Of a stretch of DNA of 64,000 bases, positions 1-7,882 are shown one piece after another; the first letter of the stretch is position 1, and the number at the start of each line of letters is the position of its first letter. Origin of the DNA: Bacteroidales bacterium (GTDB lineage: Bacteria > Bacteroidota > Bacteroidia > Bacteroidales > Lentimicrobiaceae); the NCBI GenBank assembly GCA_016705005.1, contig JADIZB010000037.1, forward strand, positions 62,001 through 126,000, written 5' to 3'. Under the pieces are notes generated by a model. It saw nothing but the letters and a program-made list of their open reading frames with translations. It was not told the DNA's origin and searched no databases. A program made the position numbers and the translations under genes.

Positions 1-587
1 AGGGTTATTTGCGCTGGACTGTTAAAACAAGTACCGGAATAGCCGATCTTGATGGTTCAATTCCCATTGAACTGAACCGGTATTACCATGTTTCCGCACT
101 TTACACCGGTTATTCCATGGAATTGTATGTCGACGGGGCCCTTGACACTTTTAAAGCATTTTCGGGAGCCATTCAGCCTTCGACCAAACCAGTTACCATC
201 GGACGTATGGATAACACAGAAACCCTCTATTCGCTCCGCGGTAGCGTGGATGAATTCAGGCTCTGGGACAGGGAAATACCGGTTTCGCAGATTTACAACC
301 TGAAAAGTCAATGGGCCACTCCGGCCGGGATTCATGAAAATGAACTCATTACCAGGATCTGGCCGAATCCTGCCGGAAATATGGTATTCCTGGAGTTAAC
401 CGGTCGGGCGCAAATTGAAAGTGTTATGCTGATATCAGCGGATGGTAAAGAGGTAGAGTGTTCTAAAACAGAAGAAACTTCCGACCTGGTACAAATTGCC
501 CTCCCTGATTTACCGTCCGGTTTGTATCTGATCAGGATCATCTTAAAGGATGGCCGGGTTGTGACCAGAAAGATTGTTAAAGAGTAA
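1..587 (+). CDS. C-terminal part of LamG-domain T9SS-secreted protein (5' truncated)
   Basis: The reading frame is open to the left edge of the window, so this is the end of a longer gene. The first ~100 visible residues resemble a concanavalin A/LamG-like (laminin_G_3) domain, with the pattern YYHVSALYTG, MELYVDGAL, IGRMDN and VDEFRLWDREI. The last ~75 residues form a T9SS type A sorting domain: IWPNPAGN, then a beta-rich stretch ending LPSGLYLIRII and a basic tail RKIVKE. The protein is therefore expected to cross the outer membrane by the type IX system and be anchored or released at the surface. Its upstream catalytic or binding domains cannot be seen, so substrate and function are unknown. 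Confidence 0.85.
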   Translation, partial: GYLRWTVKTSTGIADLDGSIPIELNRYYHVSALYTGYSMELYVDGALDTFKAFSGAIQPSTKPVTIGRMDNTETLYSLRGSVDEFRLWDREIPVSQIYNLKSQWATPAGIHENELITRIWPNPAGNMVFLELTGRAQIESVMLISADGKEVECSKTEETSDLVQIALPDLPSGLYLIRIILKDGRVVTRKIVKE

Positions 588-649
588 TGAAATTAATATT
601 TTTTCTATCCTGTCCCTCTGCCGTGTTTTATGGCAGGAGTAGCTGAATT

Positions 650-3139
650 ATGCCTTACAAAATCCCACCAGACATGTTACATTTCAGAAAACTGTTGCCG
701 GCTATATTTCTCTTTCTGGGAATAGTATTGAATTTATCGGAAGCCCTGTGTCAGAAACTTTCTCTTAAAGTTTCGGGAGATCAGACTTTGGGATACCGGG
801 TTGACATCTACAAAGGAACGCAGTTGCTGGTTACGGGTAAGGAAGAACTTTCACTGCATCTGTCCAACCTCGATCTGAGCACAATTGCCGATCTCCCGCA
901 CTGGACAGGCGAGCATTGGGAAGGGAATGAAAACCGGATCACCCTGAAGAAAGATTCCTATATTCCTGATTTTGATGCAAATCTTTCGGTGTCAGTTACC
1001 TATGAAGTTGTCAATTCAACTATCGTGAAGAAGACTGTGGAGATGTTTCAGCCTTCCATGCCGGGGATGTATTATATTTTGAAGCAAACTTCAAGGCCGG
1101 CCGAAAAACCCCAGCGTTATGTAAGCTTCGAATACGATAACTTTCCCGGAGGATTTATTCATGAGATATTTCCGTCTGCAGGTTTTGTCACACCCGGCAA
1201 CGATGTGGTTGGTTTCCTGACGGATGCGGGATACAAAAATCAGTATACGAGAAACACCCGGCGGCGTTTCAGCGGCCGGGGAGGCGGGTTTGTAGGTATA
1301 AGGCGGTTGCCCGATGTCAATTTGTTTTCCGTCGCCACCCCATCTGAACAGGCTGAAAATAAACACTACATCAGTCAGACATTTGGTGAGATGCTCAACG
1401 TGGATGCAGGGTTAGCAATCATATTGCCTTTAACAGAAAAATATCTGAAAGAAGGCAATGCGGAAGTTCAGTGGAAGGACAGTCTGATCACCATCACAGG
1501 CCATCCCGGTGGCAGGGCAGGGGTTGAGTTCATCACACCATTTCAGGATCAGAAATTGTACACCATTTCATTTCTGTGTAAGGGAAATACCGGCGTGGCG
1601 GTGAAGCTGTTCAGAGTCAAAAACGGCCAGAGGACCATCGAACTGGAACAGGGGGTAAAGTATATCGATAACTTTCCGGCCAACGAAAATGAATGGACTC
1701 AGTTTAAAGGAAGCATCCTGGTTCCATATATTGAAAATGACAGCGTTTCAATATTTATCGGTTCGCAATCAGGCAAAGAATGCAAACTTCAGTTGAAAGA
1801 GTTGCAATTCACCGAACATCAGCCGCAATCAGAACCATACAACCTGCTCCCCTTGGGTGAAAAAGCGGAGAAAACCACCTATATTTTTGTGGAACCATGG
1901 GTATCGCATCAGCAGTTTATGATATCCTCGCAGTCGCGTCTGGCTGAAGCAAAGGGTTTTCAGGGATCGCAGATTGAGAAAATGCTGTATGCCAATTTCA
2001 ATATGCTTACCTGGATCACCGATACCCGTGATTTTACGCCCTTCAATGTGCCCAATATGAATTACGCTCCGGATATGTACAACCGTGATTCTTTTTTTGC
2101 CACGGTTTCAACATACAACAAGGCGCTGAACCTTTCCATATGGGAACAATGGGGTAAAACCCAGACGCCTGAAGGTGGAATCGGTACCATCATCACGCCA
2201 CTGATGGGATCGGTGGAGGCGAAAGACAACGAAGCCACGATCCAGTGGCTGATCTGGGCCATGCTGAACAAGCGGCGGTATGGCGTCGGGCTTCCGCAGG
2301 AAAAGATTCAGAAAGCGGTTGATTATGTATTGAATGAATTTGATGCCGACCGTGACGGGAAATGTACCGCCCGTTTTTCGCTGAGCCAGGTCGATATCGT
2401 TGATTTCAATCCCAAAACAGACCGGCTTGGGGTTAACCAGGGCATGCTGGCTATTGCACTTAGAACCATCAGAGAACTTGGGTTTGATATTTCAGAAGAA
2501 TACATTGATAAAGCCGAAGAAGAATACCGGAATTTTTATGATAAGGAAAGAAAGCATCTCCTGTTTGACCGGAATTTCCCCGACATCATTACCCTTACTG
2601 ACCTGGAACCCGAGTTCTTTTCCCTCTGGTTATTCAACCGGCCTTTGCTCACCGATGAAATGGTAAAAAACCACCTTGACCAGATTCCGGTGCTGAATAA
2701 AGTATCCGGCTCACCGCATCCGGAATTAGGGACAACCGCCCCCATTTGTGTCAGGTTGATAAATAAAGATCCCGGGTTTTCCTACCTTACCGGGGATTAT
2801 CAGCCGTTTGAAAAATTCGGGGAGGAAAACTACAGCAACGGGAAAAGTGATGGTTTCTACTACAATGGCGGAAGCTGGTTCAGGGCAGAGTATTGTGCGT
2901 ATGTTACCGGTCTGAAACATGGATGGAAGGATGCGGAGAAGCGGATGGAAAACAGGGTATGGGCCGAAATATACCTTAATCCGGATTGGCCTTTCAGTAA
3001 GGAATTTATTCCCACAAAATGGACCACCACCGATAGCTGGTGGCCTTCAACCCGGGGATTGTGCTGGAATGTCTTTATCCTGATGGCCAATGAGGTTGCG
3101 GGTTTGAGAACGCCGGAGATGGATCCGGACTATAGATGA
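650..3139 (+). CDS. Secreted six-hairpin-glycosidase-like protein
   Basis: This 829-residue protein has an N-terminal signal peptide (hydrophobic LLPAIFLFLGIVLNL, then LCQ). A second ATG at 674 (MLHFRKLL) would give a more typical signal sequence and is an equally good start. Residues ~30-410 are beta-rich and sandwich-like. Residues ~430-815 are alpha-helical with motifs such as YNRDSFFATVSTYNK, WEQWGKTQTPEGGIG and SWWPSTRGLCWN, which fit an (alpha/alpha)6-barrel glycoside hydrolase such as the amylo-glucosidase or rhamnosidase-like groups. I cannot assign a GH family or a catalytic residue. No T9SS tail is visible, so a periplasmic or outer-membrane-associated role in carbohydrate breakdown is inferred. 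A short-period repeat starts directly after its stop codon. Confidence 0.6.
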   Translation: MPYKIPPDMLHFRKLLPAIFLFLGIVLNLSEALCQKLSLKVSGDQTLGYRVDIYKGTQLLVTGKEELSLHLSNLDLSTIADLPHWTGEHWEGNENRITLKKDSYIPDFDANLSVSVTYEVVNSTIVKKTVEMFQPSMPGMYYILKQTSRPAEKPQRYVSFEYDNFPGGFIHEIFPSAGFVTPGNDVVGFLTDAGYKNQYTRNTRRRFSGRGGGFVGIRRLPDVNLFSVATPSEQAENKHYISQTFGEMLNVDAGLAIILPLTEKYLKEGNAEVQWKDSLITITGHPGGRAGVEFITPFQDQKLYTISFLCKGNTGVAVKLFRVKNGQRTIELEQGVKYIDNFPANENEWTQFKGSILVPYIENDSVSIFIGSQSGKECKLQLKELQFTEHQPQSEPYNLLPLGEKAEKTTYIFVEPWVSHQQFMISSQSRLAEAKGFQGSQIEKMLYANFNMLTWITDTRDFTPFNVPNMNYAPDMYNRDSFFATVSTYNKALNLSIWEQWGKTQTPEGGIGTIITPLMGSVEAKDNEATIQWLIWAMLNKRRYGVGLPQEKIQKAVDYVLNEFDADRDGKCTARFSLSQVDIVDFNPKTDRLGVNQGMLAIALRTIRELGFDISEEYIDKAEEEYRNFYDKERKHLLFDRNFPDIITLTDLEPEFFSLWLFNRPLLTDEMVKNHLDQIPVLNKVSGSPHPELGTTAPICVRLINKDPGFSYLTGDYQPFEKFGEENYSNGKSDGFYYNGGSWFRAEYCAYVTGLKHGWKDAEKRMENRVWAEIYLNPDWPFSKEFIPTKWTTTDSWWPSTRGLCWNVFILMANEVAGLRTPEMDPDYR

Positions 3140-3197
3140 GGTTGAGGTTAAGGTTGAGACTAAGGTTTAGACTAAGGCTAAGGTTAAGGTTAAGATA
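3140..3197 (+). repeat. Post-stop hexamer repeat (GTTAAG family)
   Basis: About nine imperfect 6-nt units of the type GGTTGA/GGTTAA/GACTAA/GGCTAA follow the TGA stop of the preceding gene without a gap. No ORF is associated with it. It is one of many short-period repeats in this window that start at a stop codon and read purine-rich on the coding strand. Confidence 0.8.
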
Positions 3198-3340
3198 TTG
3201 AACAGAATTCTTCGTAGTTTTATATGTTCACTTTAAATCTAATGAAGAATGTATGATAGAAAGTTCAAATTTATAATTATTTTCAATGGGCCCAGAGGCA
3301 AGGGTTTGTAGGATGAGTCCCAACTTTAGGTACCCAGATT

Positions 3341-3378
3341 CTTACTTTAGACTTTGTACTTTTTACTTTGAGCTTACC
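3341..3378 (-). repeat. Post-stop heptamer repeat (AAAGTCT family)
   Basis: On the minus strand, units such as CAAAGTA, AAAAGTA, CAAAGTC and TAAAGTA start a few bases after the stop codon of the minus-strand gene at 3380. The same family recurs at 17321-17352 and 17420-17451, again directly after stop codons. The 143 bp between this repeat and the one at 3140-3197 show no gene. Confidence 0.75.
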
Positions 3379-3379
3379 C

Positions 3380-3760
3380 TTACCAGCTTCCTGCCGGTGA
3401 AAATAAAAAATCGGTCTGGCTGTCAATATCGTACAGATACTGATAACCTTTAGTTTCATGCGAACAAAACTGATCGAGCAGCATTATCATCTTTTCATAC
3501 CCCGGTATAGTGAGGTCGCAGAAAAACCGGTTATTACCGGAGGTGGTAATTCCTTTATCTTCGTCCGAAATGCGAAGGGTCAGCCTGCAGTTGCGGGCCT
3601 CAATAAAATCAATGGTTGAAAGGTCGAGCGGCTTATTGTTAACTACAACTGTCTGATGAACGATCCTCCGGAATTTATCTGCTTCGGAATGATTGAAATC
3701 ATATAGTCTGACAATATTGTCACCATACTCATTGATTTGGTCAATGTAATCCAGATGCAT
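3380..3760 (-). CDS. Conserved hypothetical protein, 126 aa
   Basis: I do not recognise a family. The 126-residue protein has no signal peptide or membrane segment and starts MHLDYIDQINEYGDNIVRLY. It contains mixed alpha/beta sequence with a middle part (NCRLTLRISDEDKG) that looks like a small beta-sheet domain. It lies 19 bp downstream of the CoA-transferase beta subunit gene on the same strand, so it is probably the last gene of that transcript. Codon use looks like its neighbours, which supports a real gene. No function is proposed. Confidence 0.6.
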   Translation of the reverse strand: MHLDYIDQINEYGDNIVRLYDFNHSEADKFRRIVHQTVVVNNKPLDLSTIDFIEARNCRLTLRISDEDKGITTSGNNRFFCDLTIPGYEKMIMLLDQFCSHETKGYQYLYDIDSQTDFLFSPAGSW

Positions 3761-3779
3761 TTGCTTATCTTAGAGCAGG

Positions 3780-4436
3780 TTAAAAACGCATTTCGGGTAT
3801 TTCCCCATCTACAATCAAACGGCCGGCAGTAGCTTTTCGGATATCATCAACCGAAACACCCGGCGCCCGTTCCAGCAGGAGGAACCCTCCCTCAGTGACC
3901 TCCAGTACAGCAAGATCACTTACAATTTTTTTCACACAGGCGACCCCAGTGAGAGGTAATGTACACTCCTTCAGCAGTTTGGATTCGCCATCCTTGCTGC
4001 AATGCTGCATAGCCACCACGATATTTTTTGCAGAGGCGACCAGATCCATGGCTCCTCCCATGCCTTTAACCATTTTTCCCGGAATTTTCCAGCTGGCAAT
4101 ATCTCCTTTGTCTGTTACTTCAAAAGCACCAAGTACCGTCAGATCAACATGCCCGCCCCGGATCATTGCAAAACTTGTGGATGAGTCGAAGAATGAACCC
4201 CCGGGAAGGACCGTTACCGTTTGCTTTCCGGCATTGATCATATCCGCGTCTGCCTGTCCCTTTTCAGGGAAGGGACCCATCCCCAGCATCCCGTTTTCGG
4301 ACTGCAATACAACTTCAATGCCCTCCGGTACATAATTGGCGACCAGGGTCGGAATACCAATTCCCAGATTGACATAGTAGCCATCTTTCAGTTCCTGCGC
4401 AATGCGTTGTGCAATTTGTTCCTTTGATAGTGCCAT
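3780..4436 (-). CDS. 3-oxoacid/acetate CoA-transferase subunit B
   Basis: This 218-residue beta subunit of a two-subunit family I CoA-transferase (ScoB/AtoA type) transfers CoA between succinyl- or acetyl-CoA and acetoacetate or a short-chain acid. It carries the SENG motif (VLQSENGMLGMGPFP, residues ~47-61), whose glutamate forms the CoA thioester in this family. GGSFFDSSTSFAMIRGGHVD and PGKMVKGMGGAMDLV are also typical. I chose the start MALSKEQIAQRI; a longer frame to 4661 would overlap the A subunit and translate intergenic repeat. Its partner subunit A lies upstream, separated by 91 bp of repeat. Acetoacetate is an end product of the nearby leucine pathway, so succinyl-CoA:acetoacetate transfer is a reasonable inference. 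Confidence 0.93.
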   Translation of the reverse strand: MALSKEQIAQRIAQELKDGYYVNLGIGIPTLVANYVPEGIEVVLQSENGMLGMGPFPEKGQADADMINAGKQTVTVLPGGSFFDSSTSFAMIRGGHVDLTVLGAFEVTDKGDIASWKIPGKMVKGMGGAMDLVASAKNIVVAMQHCSKDGESKLLKECTLPLTGVACVKKIVSDLAVLEVTEGGFLLLERAPGVSVDDIRKATAGRLIVDGEIPEMRF

Positions 4437-4474
4437 GATTGAAGTATTATGATGCTGTATTGATTTTGAATTTG

Positions 4475-4527
4475 ATTTAAGGGACGAGGGTCGGGGGACG
4501 GGGGGCGGAAATCCGCAATCCGAAATT
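4475..4527 (-). repeat. Two abutting short-period repeats between CoA-transferase genes
   Basis: On the minus strand, reading from the subunit A stop codon, the units GCGGATT and TCGGATT come first (a post-stop family also seen at 46417-46439). They are followed by a pyrimidine-rich CGTCCCC/CGACCCT block. That block is the reverse complement of the GGGACGAG family found after the purN stop codon (44063-44094). No ORF lies between them. Confidence 0.7.
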
Positions 4528-5217
4528 CTACCTTTCCGTAAGTCGCTCGATCCTTTTCTCATAATTTTTTCCCTGAAAAATCCTTTGCACAAAAATCCCG
4601 GGAGTATGAATCTGATTGGGATCGAGTTCTCCGGCCTGTACCAGTTCTTCCACTTCCGCAATGGTGATTCTGCCTGCCATTGCCATGGCCTGGTTGAAAT
4701 TGTTTGCCGTGTGCCGGTAAATCAGGTTGCCATGGGTATCACCCTTCCATGCTTTTACAATGGCAAAATCAGCGTTAAGCGCATGCTCAAGCAGATGAGG
4801 CTTCCCGTTGAAAACGCGAACCTCTTTTCCATCAGCCACTTCAGTTCCATAGCCAGCCGGAACAAAGAATGCCGGAATTCCGGCTCCTCCGGCCCGGCAA
4901 CGTTCGGCAAGGGTTCCCTGTGGTATCAGTTCAACCTCCAGTTCCCCATTGAGCAACTGGCGTTCAAATTCAGCATTTTCACCCACATATGACGAAATCA
5001 TTTTCTTTATCTGCCTGTTTTTAAGCAGAAACCCAAGTCCGAATTCATCCACGCCAGCATTGTTCGAAATGCAGGTTAGCCCTTTCACTCCGCTGGAAGC
5101 CAGGGCTGCTATGGTATTTTCAGGGAGACCACTAAGGCCGAATCCACCAACCATCAGGGTCATGCCATCGGTAATTCCTTTAATGGCTTCACGGGCATCC
5201 TTAACTACTTTATTCAT
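4528..5217 (-). CDS. 3-oxoacid/acetate CoA-transferase subunit A
   Basis: This 229-residue alpha subunit is the partner of the gene downstream. It has the family N-terminal glycine-rich motif MVGGFGLSGLPENTI (residues ~21-36), then ISNNAGVDEFGLGFLL and RCRAGGAGIPAFFVPAGYGT, all typical of ScoA/AtoD. Length matches the family. The alpha/beta pair forms the active enzyme in the cytoplasm. The separate A and B genes are usual for bacteria, whereas the mitochondrial form is fused. No promoter was identified in the 241 bp upstream. Confidence 0.93.
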   Translation of the reverse strand: MNKVVKDAREAIKGITDGMTLMVGGFGLSGLPENTIAALASSGVKGLTCISNNAGVDEFGLGFLLKNRQIKKMISSYVGENAEFERQLLNGELEVELIPQGTLAERCRAGGAGIPAFFVPAGYGTEVADGKEVRVFNGKPHLLEHALNADFAIVKAWKGDTHGNLIYRHTANNFNQAMAMAGRITIAEVEELVQAGELDPNQIHTPGIFVQRIFQGKNYEKRIERLTER

Positions 5218-5458
5218 ATTTATACGGGACTTAAATTATCAATTCATATGATCTGAAACACAAGTGATCAGAATTCGGATACTAACCGGTTGCTTAAATG
5301 CGGATTCAGATTCTTAAAAATCAAAAAACAATCAATATTAAACTGAACCTCAAACAAAGGTTTTACAATCCAGCTTTCTTTAAAAATCAAATATAGCAAT
5401 TACTACATATTATAAGAGTGCTCCAAAAAGGTTTTTTACCTGCCACAGTATTAATGGT

Positions 5459-6280
5459 TTATTTCTTTTCAAAGAATTCAAGGACTACCCGGTTAAACAG
5501 ATCTTTTTGATCAATCAGTGTTGAATGACTTGATCCGGGAACAATAAACAGGTTTGAACCACGGATTGATTCTGCAATAAAAACAGTATGCCCGGTTAGT
5601 ATTATATCATGATCACCGGCAATAACCAGGGTCGGACAGTTTATTATCTGAAGCTGATCCCGGGTAATGTGCGGCTCAGTCAGATCAAGCCTGATTAGTT
5701 TTCTGGTATTTTTAATCTCTGGCGTTTGCTGCTCTTGTTCAAGGTCTTTATAGGCTTTGGTCATCCAATTAAAATCTACAGGACTGATGGCTGTTGTATC
5801 GGGCCAGAGGTTGGCACCGGTAATGGCCAGTTTTCTGACTTTTTCAGGATGCCTCATGGCCAGCATCAGACCATTGATGCCGCCATCACTCCATCCGATG
5901 ATGTAACAGGAATCAAGATGGAGTGAATCAAGCAATGTGCTGAAATCATCGGCCATCATTTCAAAAGTAAGTGAATCACCCGTGTCGGTCGACTTTCCCT
6001 GGGCACGGCTGTCGACAGCAATCACCTTGTATCTGGCAGAAAAGAACGGAATCTGATTTTGGAAACTGGCGATTGATCCCCCGTTTCCATGGATAAGCAG
6101 CAAGGGCTCGCCTTGTCCGTAGGTTTCAAAATAGAGATTGACACCCCTGATATTCAGATACTTTCCAGCCGGAAAGTTGTCACCGTAATGGATTGAATTT
6201 TCGCGAAAAATTTCTCCGACCTGAGCAGAGATCCTTATGCATGTAAGAATTAAAATGGCAACAATCAGGATCTTTTTCAT
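5459..6280 (-). CDS. Exported alpha/beta hydrolase
   Basis: This ~273-residue protein has a cleavable signal peptide (MKKILIVAILILTCIRISAQ), so it acts in the periplasm or at the cell surface. I chose MKKIL at 6280 over the ATG 9 nt upstream. The fold is clear: HGNGG oxyanion region, SRAQGKS, nucleophile elbow GWSDGG (serine, residue ~125), an acidic residue in VIAGDHD and histidine in PGSSHS. These form a complete Ser-Asp-His triad. The substrate is unknown; esterase, lactonase or peptidase activity would all fit. It sits between the CoA-transferase genes and the leucine operon on the same strand but is separated by 73-241 bp gaps, so it may be transcribed on its own. Confidence 0.85.
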   Translation of the reverse strand: MKKILIVAILILTCIRISAQVGEIFRENSIHYGDNFPAGKYLNIRGVNLYFETYGQGEPLLLIHGNGGSIASFQNQIPFFSARYKVIAVDSRAQGKSTDTGDSLTFEMMADDFSTLLDSLHLDSCYIIGWSDGGINGLMLAMRHPEKVRKLAITGANLWPDTTAISPVDFNWMTKAYKDLEQEQQTPEIKNTRKLIRLDLTEPHITRDQLQIINCPTLVIAGDHDIILTGHTVFIAESIRGSNLFIVPGSSHSTLIDQKDLFNRVVLEFFEKK

Positions 6281-6362
6281 TTCATGCATAAGTTTGGAAT
6301 TAAATAATGCCGGAATGTGTTTTTAATGACGGAACAGGAAGGTAAAGCATTTCGGGCCGGAA

Positions 6363-7229
6363 TTATGGTTTCATGATTTCTGATGCAATGGTCCTGGCGT
6401 GCAATAAAGCATCGGCATTTAAACCCGTCGGGATCTGTTTTTCATTCAGGAAACCGAGCAGATCGAGTGTATTCAGGTTGCCAATCAGTTCGTAACCGGT
6501 CATCGGGCAGCCACCGATTCCACTGATAACCCCTTCGTACCAGCGGCAGCCGGCCTCCCAGGCAGCATCCAGTTTTTCGTGCCATTCGCCTGGCCTGGTG
6601 TGGATATGAAGTCCGAATTCATGCTCCGGGAAGCGGCTCAGTAATGAAGAATATACTTCTCCGATCAAGGGTGCCGGAGCTATGCCAATGGTATCGGCCA
6701 GGGTAATGGTCATGATACCTTTACCAGCCAGAATTTCAGTTTTTTCAGCAAGAAGGTCAGGGCTCCATTCATCGTTGTATGGATTACCATAAGCCATACT
6801 CATGAATATACGCAATGTCTTGCCACTCCCTGCACAGATTTCAAGAAGTCCGTCAATGGTCTTCAGGGCTTTTGTGCCGTCTGAGTTAATGTTTTTCTTC
6901 AGGAAAGTCTCGGATACAGAATAAGGAAATCCTATGATGTCAATCTTTTCCTGTGCAGCAGCTTCCATGCCTCCGCGCAGGTTTCCAACAATGACCATTA
7001 GCTTGGACCTGCTTCCGGCTTTATCAACAAATCCTAGCACCTTGTCCTGTTCGGCCATCTGTGGAACAGCCCTGGGAGAAACAAAACTACCGAAATCGAG
7101 CACATCAAATCCGACAGTCATCAGGGCATTCAGATACTCCGCGCGTTTCTCAGGGGGAATAACATACGGCAACCCCTGCTGGGCATCGCGGGGACTCTCG
7201 GTGAGTTTGATGATTTCGTTTCTTTTCAT
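6363..7229 (-). CDS. Hydroxymethylglutaryl-CoA lyase
   Basis: This 288-residue TIM-barrel enzyme cleaves HMG-CoA to acetyl-CoA and acetoacetate, the last step of leucine degradation. It shows the N-terminal TESPRDAQQG motif with the metal/catalytic aspartate, the metal-binding HIHTRPG (two histidines), and SGIGGCPMTG with the catalytic cysteine, corresponding to the HMGL signature GxGGCP. I chose the ATG at 7229 (MKRNEIIKL). It is the last gene of the minus-strand leucine operon. A near-exact copy of its first ~25 nt lies 80 bp upstream (7285-7310). It is somewhat divergent from classical HMGL, so a related lyase is possible, but the context is strong. Confidence 0.85.
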   Translation of the reverse strand: MKRNEIIKLTESPRDAQQGLPYVIPPEKRAEYLNALMTVGFDVLDFGSFVSPRAVPQMAEQDKVLGFVDKAGSRSKLMVIVGNLRGGMEAAAQEKIDIIGFPYSVSETFLKKNINSDGTKALKTIDGLLEICAGSGKTLRIFMSMAYGNPYNDEWSPDLLAEKTEILAGKGIMTITLADTIGIAPAPLIGEVYSSLLSRFPEHEFGLHIHTRPGEWHEKLDAAWEAGCRWYEGVISGIGGCPMTGYELIGNLNTLDLLGFLNEKQIPTGLNADALLHARTIASEIMKP

Positions 7230-7317
7230 GCGACAAGGGGACAACTAGAAATGGGGACAAGGGGAGAATCGGCACCTTGTGGATGTTTGATGATTTCGTT
7301 TCTTTTCATGTGACAAG
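7205..7317 (-). repeat. 80-bp-offset duplication of the HMG-CoA lyase 5' end
   Basis: The segment 7205-7237 contains the first codons and start of the lyase gene plus a GACAAG repeat unit. It recurs at 7285-7317 with a single mismatch in 33 nt. Only the copy at 7205 is joined to the intact gene; the other is a remnant starting with an ATG but running into unrelated sequence. The duplication lies inside the left arm of the four-helix-bundle cassette and looks like a scar of its insertion or expansion. Confidence 0.85.
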
Positions 7318-7344
7318 AAGACAAGGAGACAAGGCGAGAAATCC
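7232..7344. repeat. Left inverted arm of cassette 1 (GACAAGGG family)
   Basis: The period-8 units GACAAGGG/GACAAGAA/GACAAGGA start 2 nt upstream of the lyase start codon and are interrupted by the duplicated lyase start. The inner end, 7311-7344, closes with GAGAAATCC. It is the inverted partner of 7844-7875, which opens with GGATTTCTC on the plus strand. Confidence 0.85.
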
Positions 7345-7418
7345 TTATTGTCAGGTAAATGGTTAATTTCTGGTTTTTGACTGAGTGATCAGGTGATGTG
7401 TAAATTGAGTGTCTATAC

Positions 7419-7802
7419 TTATTTTAAAGGTCCTATTATCCATTTCTCAGGTTGATTTATCATGATCACAAGCTGAGAAATTATTGATTCATATTCGGTA
7501 AACATCTCATCGTTAAATTCTTGTGAGATATAACCTGAACGCAAAGCCAGTTCAAGCCAGACCTGGGTTTCAGTAGCTTCAGTTTCTGAGTCGTTTAGTT
7601 TTGCGATAAAAGCGGCTTTATAACGTCTTCTTCTCCAGGCTTCGCCTATATTGGTACAAACACTTCTGGATGAGCGCCGCATCTGATCCGTCATCGAATA
7701 CATTTCTTCCTTTGGGAATGATTTGGTAATTTCAAAAATCCTCATTGAAGCCGCAACTGATGCCTGATAAACCCTCAGGTCGCGGTAGCTCTCAATTTTC
7801 AT
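7419..7802 (-). CDS. Four-helix-bundle protein (23S rRNA intervening-sequence family), cassette 1
   Basis: This 127-residue protein belongs to the four-helix-bundle/IVS-protein family (PF05635-like). Family landmarks are YRDLRVYQASVAASMRIFEI, FPKEEMYSMTDQMRRSSRSV, TNIGEAWRRRRY and a late helix with ETQVWLELALRSGYI. Relatives are encoded in 23S rRNA intervening sequences, and the fold is shared with the Avd accessory protein of diversity-generating retroelements, which binds nucleic acid. The biochemical role of stand-alone members is not known. The gene sits in leucine-operon orientation between the acyl-CoA dehydrogenase and HMG-CoA lyase genes, inside inverted short-period repeat arms. There is no rRNA or reverse transcriptase in the window. 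Confidence 0.88.
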   Translation of the reverse strand: MKIESYRDLRVYQASVAASMRIFEITKSFPKEEMYSMTDQMRRSSRSVCTNIGEAWRRRRYKAAFIAKLNDSETEATETQVWLELALRSGYISQEFNDEMFTEYESIISQLVIMINQPEKWIIGPLK

Positions 7803-7843
7803 AAATCAAAACATTTTTTCAGGTTCTTAATTGCCCCATCTCC

Positions 7844-7875
7844 GGATTTCTCCTTGTCCCCTTGTCCCCTTGTCG
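7844..7875. repeat. Right inverted arm of cassette 1 (GACAAGGG family)
   Basis: On the minus strand this reads three GACAAGGG-type octamers followed by GAAATCC. It starts 7 nt after the stop codon of the upstream acyl-CoA dehydrogenase. It is the reverse complement of the arm ending at 7344. Confidence 0.88.
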
Positions 7876-7882
7876 GTCTCTT

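Noticed and set aside
4437..4661. Longer N-terminus for CoA-transferase subunit B
   Set aside because: It would overlap subunit A and translate the intergenic repeats; the family start matches MALSKEQIAQRI.
7419..7802. True 23S rRNA intervening sequence
   Set aside because: There is no rRNA gene in the window; the protein gene lies between metabolic genes.
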